Assembly (NCBI GenBank): GCA_029879605.1
Contig: JAOUQA010000095.1
Span: 1-7,320 of the forward strand
Direction: 5' to 3'
DNA from: Gammaproteobacteria bacterium
GTDB lineage: Bacteria > Pseudomonadota > Gammaproteobacteria > SZUA-229
Length of the DNA stretch: 7,320 nucleotides
The notes under the pieces are model-generated. The model was not told the origin of the DNA and searched no databases. It saw only the letters and a program-made list of their open reading frames with translations. The position numbers and the translations under genes were made by a program. This document shows positions 6,264-7,320 of this stretch, piece by piece (position 1 is the first letter of the stretch; the number at the start of each line of letters is the position of its first letter).

Positions 6264-7124
6264 TCAATTATTAATTCTAATAACTTGAGATAATTTCTGA
6301 ACCAGCTTTATTGCGATCGCTTTTTGACCTGTTTCATTCAAATGCCCGCGGTCATATGTATAGCCTTTATATAGCGCATAATAAACATTACCATCTACTG
6401 TAAAAGTTTCAAGAGTCCCATCTGGTCTCATCGATTCTGCCTTCGCTAAATCAAAAAATGGTTCTTTACCTTCATATTCGTTCTTTAAAAGGTCATTGAA
6501 TTTATTCCTTAGAATATTATTCTCGTAACCTGCTGGTGATTTACCAAGTAATTTTTTAATCTCTGCCTTTATACCTTTCTGAACCGTCCGAAGCGGAGTT
6601 GTTACATGAATAATTTGGATATCTGGATACTGATTCTTTATATTTTCAAACTCTGTTTTATACATATCGAATACATCTTCAACGCTCATTTTGGAATCAG
6701 TCTTAAAATCAACATAGCAGAATTTCATAAATGCAACATCCACGTGATCACCAATACCGCCTTCTAGCATTCTTGAAAAGTCCATAATTTTTAAATTTGG
6801 CTCTTCATTTTTTCCAATATATCTATGTGCAATAAAGTTTTTTTCACTAGATATATCACTAATATCATCAAGTATTTTTAGCGGAATTTGATTTGATACA
6901 GAAATCATGTTTAAGCCATCAATAATATTACCCCCCACTGACTGATGACCAAAGAATATTTTTGATTTTGATAACAATCTTAAATCATTTTTGAGATCAT
7001 TATCATCATATTGCAGGGTAGCAGTATTTTCAGATGCGATGCTTGACATTATATTATCCTGCCCATATGAATTAGATGATATTATGAATAACAATAGTAT
7101 TAGCTTACGAATGGGATACACCAT
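6264..7124 (-). CDS. exported SGNH-hydrolase-like protein with GHQS motif
   Basis: The 286-residue product begins with a signal peptide (MVYPIRK, core LILLLFIISS, likely cleavage near SYG-QD at residue 21), so the mature protein acts outside the cytoplasm. KIFFGHQSVGGNIIDGL (55-71) occupies the block I position of SGNH/GDSL enzymes, with GHQS in place of GDS; Ser62 is the candidate nucleophile. VDVAFMKFCYVDF (128-140) and IIHVTTPLRT (171-180) resemble core strands of the fold, NNILRNKFN (202-210) the helix seen in these enzymes, and YDRGHLNETGQKAIA (257-271) the block V D-x-x-H pair (Asp258, His261). Length is normal for a single SGNH domain. SGNH proteins in polysaccharide loci commonly add or remove O-acyl groups, so an esterase or acyltransferase acting on the exported glycan is plausible. 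The ATG at 7124 follows AGAGGGG about 6 bases upstream. Fold assignment is from motifs only. Confidence 0.75.
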   Translation of the reverse strand: MVYPIRKLILLLFIISSNSYGQDNIMSSIASENTATLQYDDNDLKNDLRLLSKSKIFFGHQSVGGNIIDGLNMISVSNQIPLKILDDISDISSEKNFIAHRYIGKNEEPNLKIMDFSRMLEGGIGDHVDVAFMKFCYVDFKTDSKMSVEDVFDMYKTEFENIKNQYPDIQIIHVTTPLRTVQKGIKAEIKKLLGKSPAGYENNILRNKFNDLLKNEYEGKEPFFDLAKAESMRPDGTLETFTVDGNVYYALYKGYTYDRGHLNETGQKAIAIKLVQKLSQVIRINN

Positions 7125-7207
7125 ATAAACCCCTCTTCATTATTTATCATGTTAATGTGAAAACTCAATATCATAAAGAATTACAAATAAGTTTATAATT
7201 CAACCAA
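7125..7207. other. short intergenic region between acyl ligase and SGNH-like gene
   Basis: These 83 AT-rich bases separate the ligase stop from the SGNH-like start. Apart from the SGNH-like ribosome site (AGAGGGG, about 7131-7137) I see no convincing promoter or terminator. Read-through from the ligase gene is therefore likely. Confidence 0.5.
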
Positions 7208-7320
7208 TCAGTTTAGTAAATGTTTTTGTACTTTTCCTGATGATGTTTTAGGTAATTCAGGCACAAACTTAATATGTTTTGGAATCTTGTATAAAGCAAG
7301 ATTATCTTTACAGTACTTTT
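7208..7320 (-). CDS. C-terminal end of an AMP-forming acyl-CoA/acyl-ACP ligase (ANL superfamily), partial
   Basis: Only the last 36 codons and the TGA stop are in the window. The peptide contains LALYKIPKHIKFVPELPKT and then SSGKVQKHLLN. This is the standard end of the mobile C-terminal domain in adenylate-forming enzymes: YKxPxxIxFVxxLPKTxSGK followed by a short basic helix. The lysine in the SGK motif is the catalytic lysine of the adenylation half-reaction. The family activates a carboxylate with ATP and passes it to CoA or a carrier-protein thiol. The substrate-binding N-terminal domain lies outside the window, so I cannot say whether it handles a fatty, aromatic or amino acid. Its location in a glycan locus suggests supply of an activated acyl group for decoration of the polysaccharide, perhaps for the GNAT-like protein. 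Confidence 0.9.
   Translation of the reverse strand, partial: KYCKDNLALYKIPKHIKFVPELPKTSSGKVQKHLLN

Overview
The window is AT-rich DNA in which every supported gene lies on the minus strand, so it reads right to left. The gene set is typical of a cell-surface polysaccharide locus in a Gram-negative bacterium: an O-antigen ligase/polymerase-type membrane protein, a GT4 glycosyltransferase, a GNAT-like acyltransferase, a secreted parallel beta-helix protein, a NAD-synthetase-like amide ligase, a secreted SGNH-like protein and the tail of an AMP-forming acyl ligase. From memory, similar sets occur in exopolysaccharide clusters of the exosortase (PEP-CTERM) type in gamma- and betaproteobacteria. 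No exosortase, PEP-CTERM tail or other decisive marker falls inside the window, so the organism assignment is only a guess.

In transcription order: (1) 7320-7208 is the last 36 codons of an ANL-superfamily acyl-AMP/CoA ligase. (2) 7124-6264 is an exported SGNH-like protein with an unusual GHQS motif. (3) 6151-5165 is a stand-alone NadE-type ATP-pyrophosphatase domain. (4) A 376-base gap (5164-4789) holds no gene but carries a 15-base imperfect inverted repeat. (5) 4788-3202 is an exported right-handed beta-helix protein. (6) A 218-base, very AT-rich gap follows. (7) 2983-1952 (GNAT), 1947-853 (GT4) and 847 to the left edge (O-antigen ligase family) are separated by only 4 and 5 bases and form one tight, probably translationally coupled operon.

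Working model (inference): the GT4 enzyme builds the repeat unit at the cytoplasmic face. The GNAT protein, the NadE-like ligase and the AMP ligase supply acyl or amide decorations. The Wzy/WaaL-type protein polymerises or ligates the chain at the periplasmic face. The two exported proteins, beta-helix and SGNH-like, bind, trim or deacylate it outside the cytoplasm. The most unusual element is the NAD-synthetase-like gene placed among polysaccharide genes. It may be a repurposed amidating enzyme rather than a housekeeping NAD synthetase.

I saw no tRNA, rRNA, CRISPR array, transposase or convincing intrinsic terminator.
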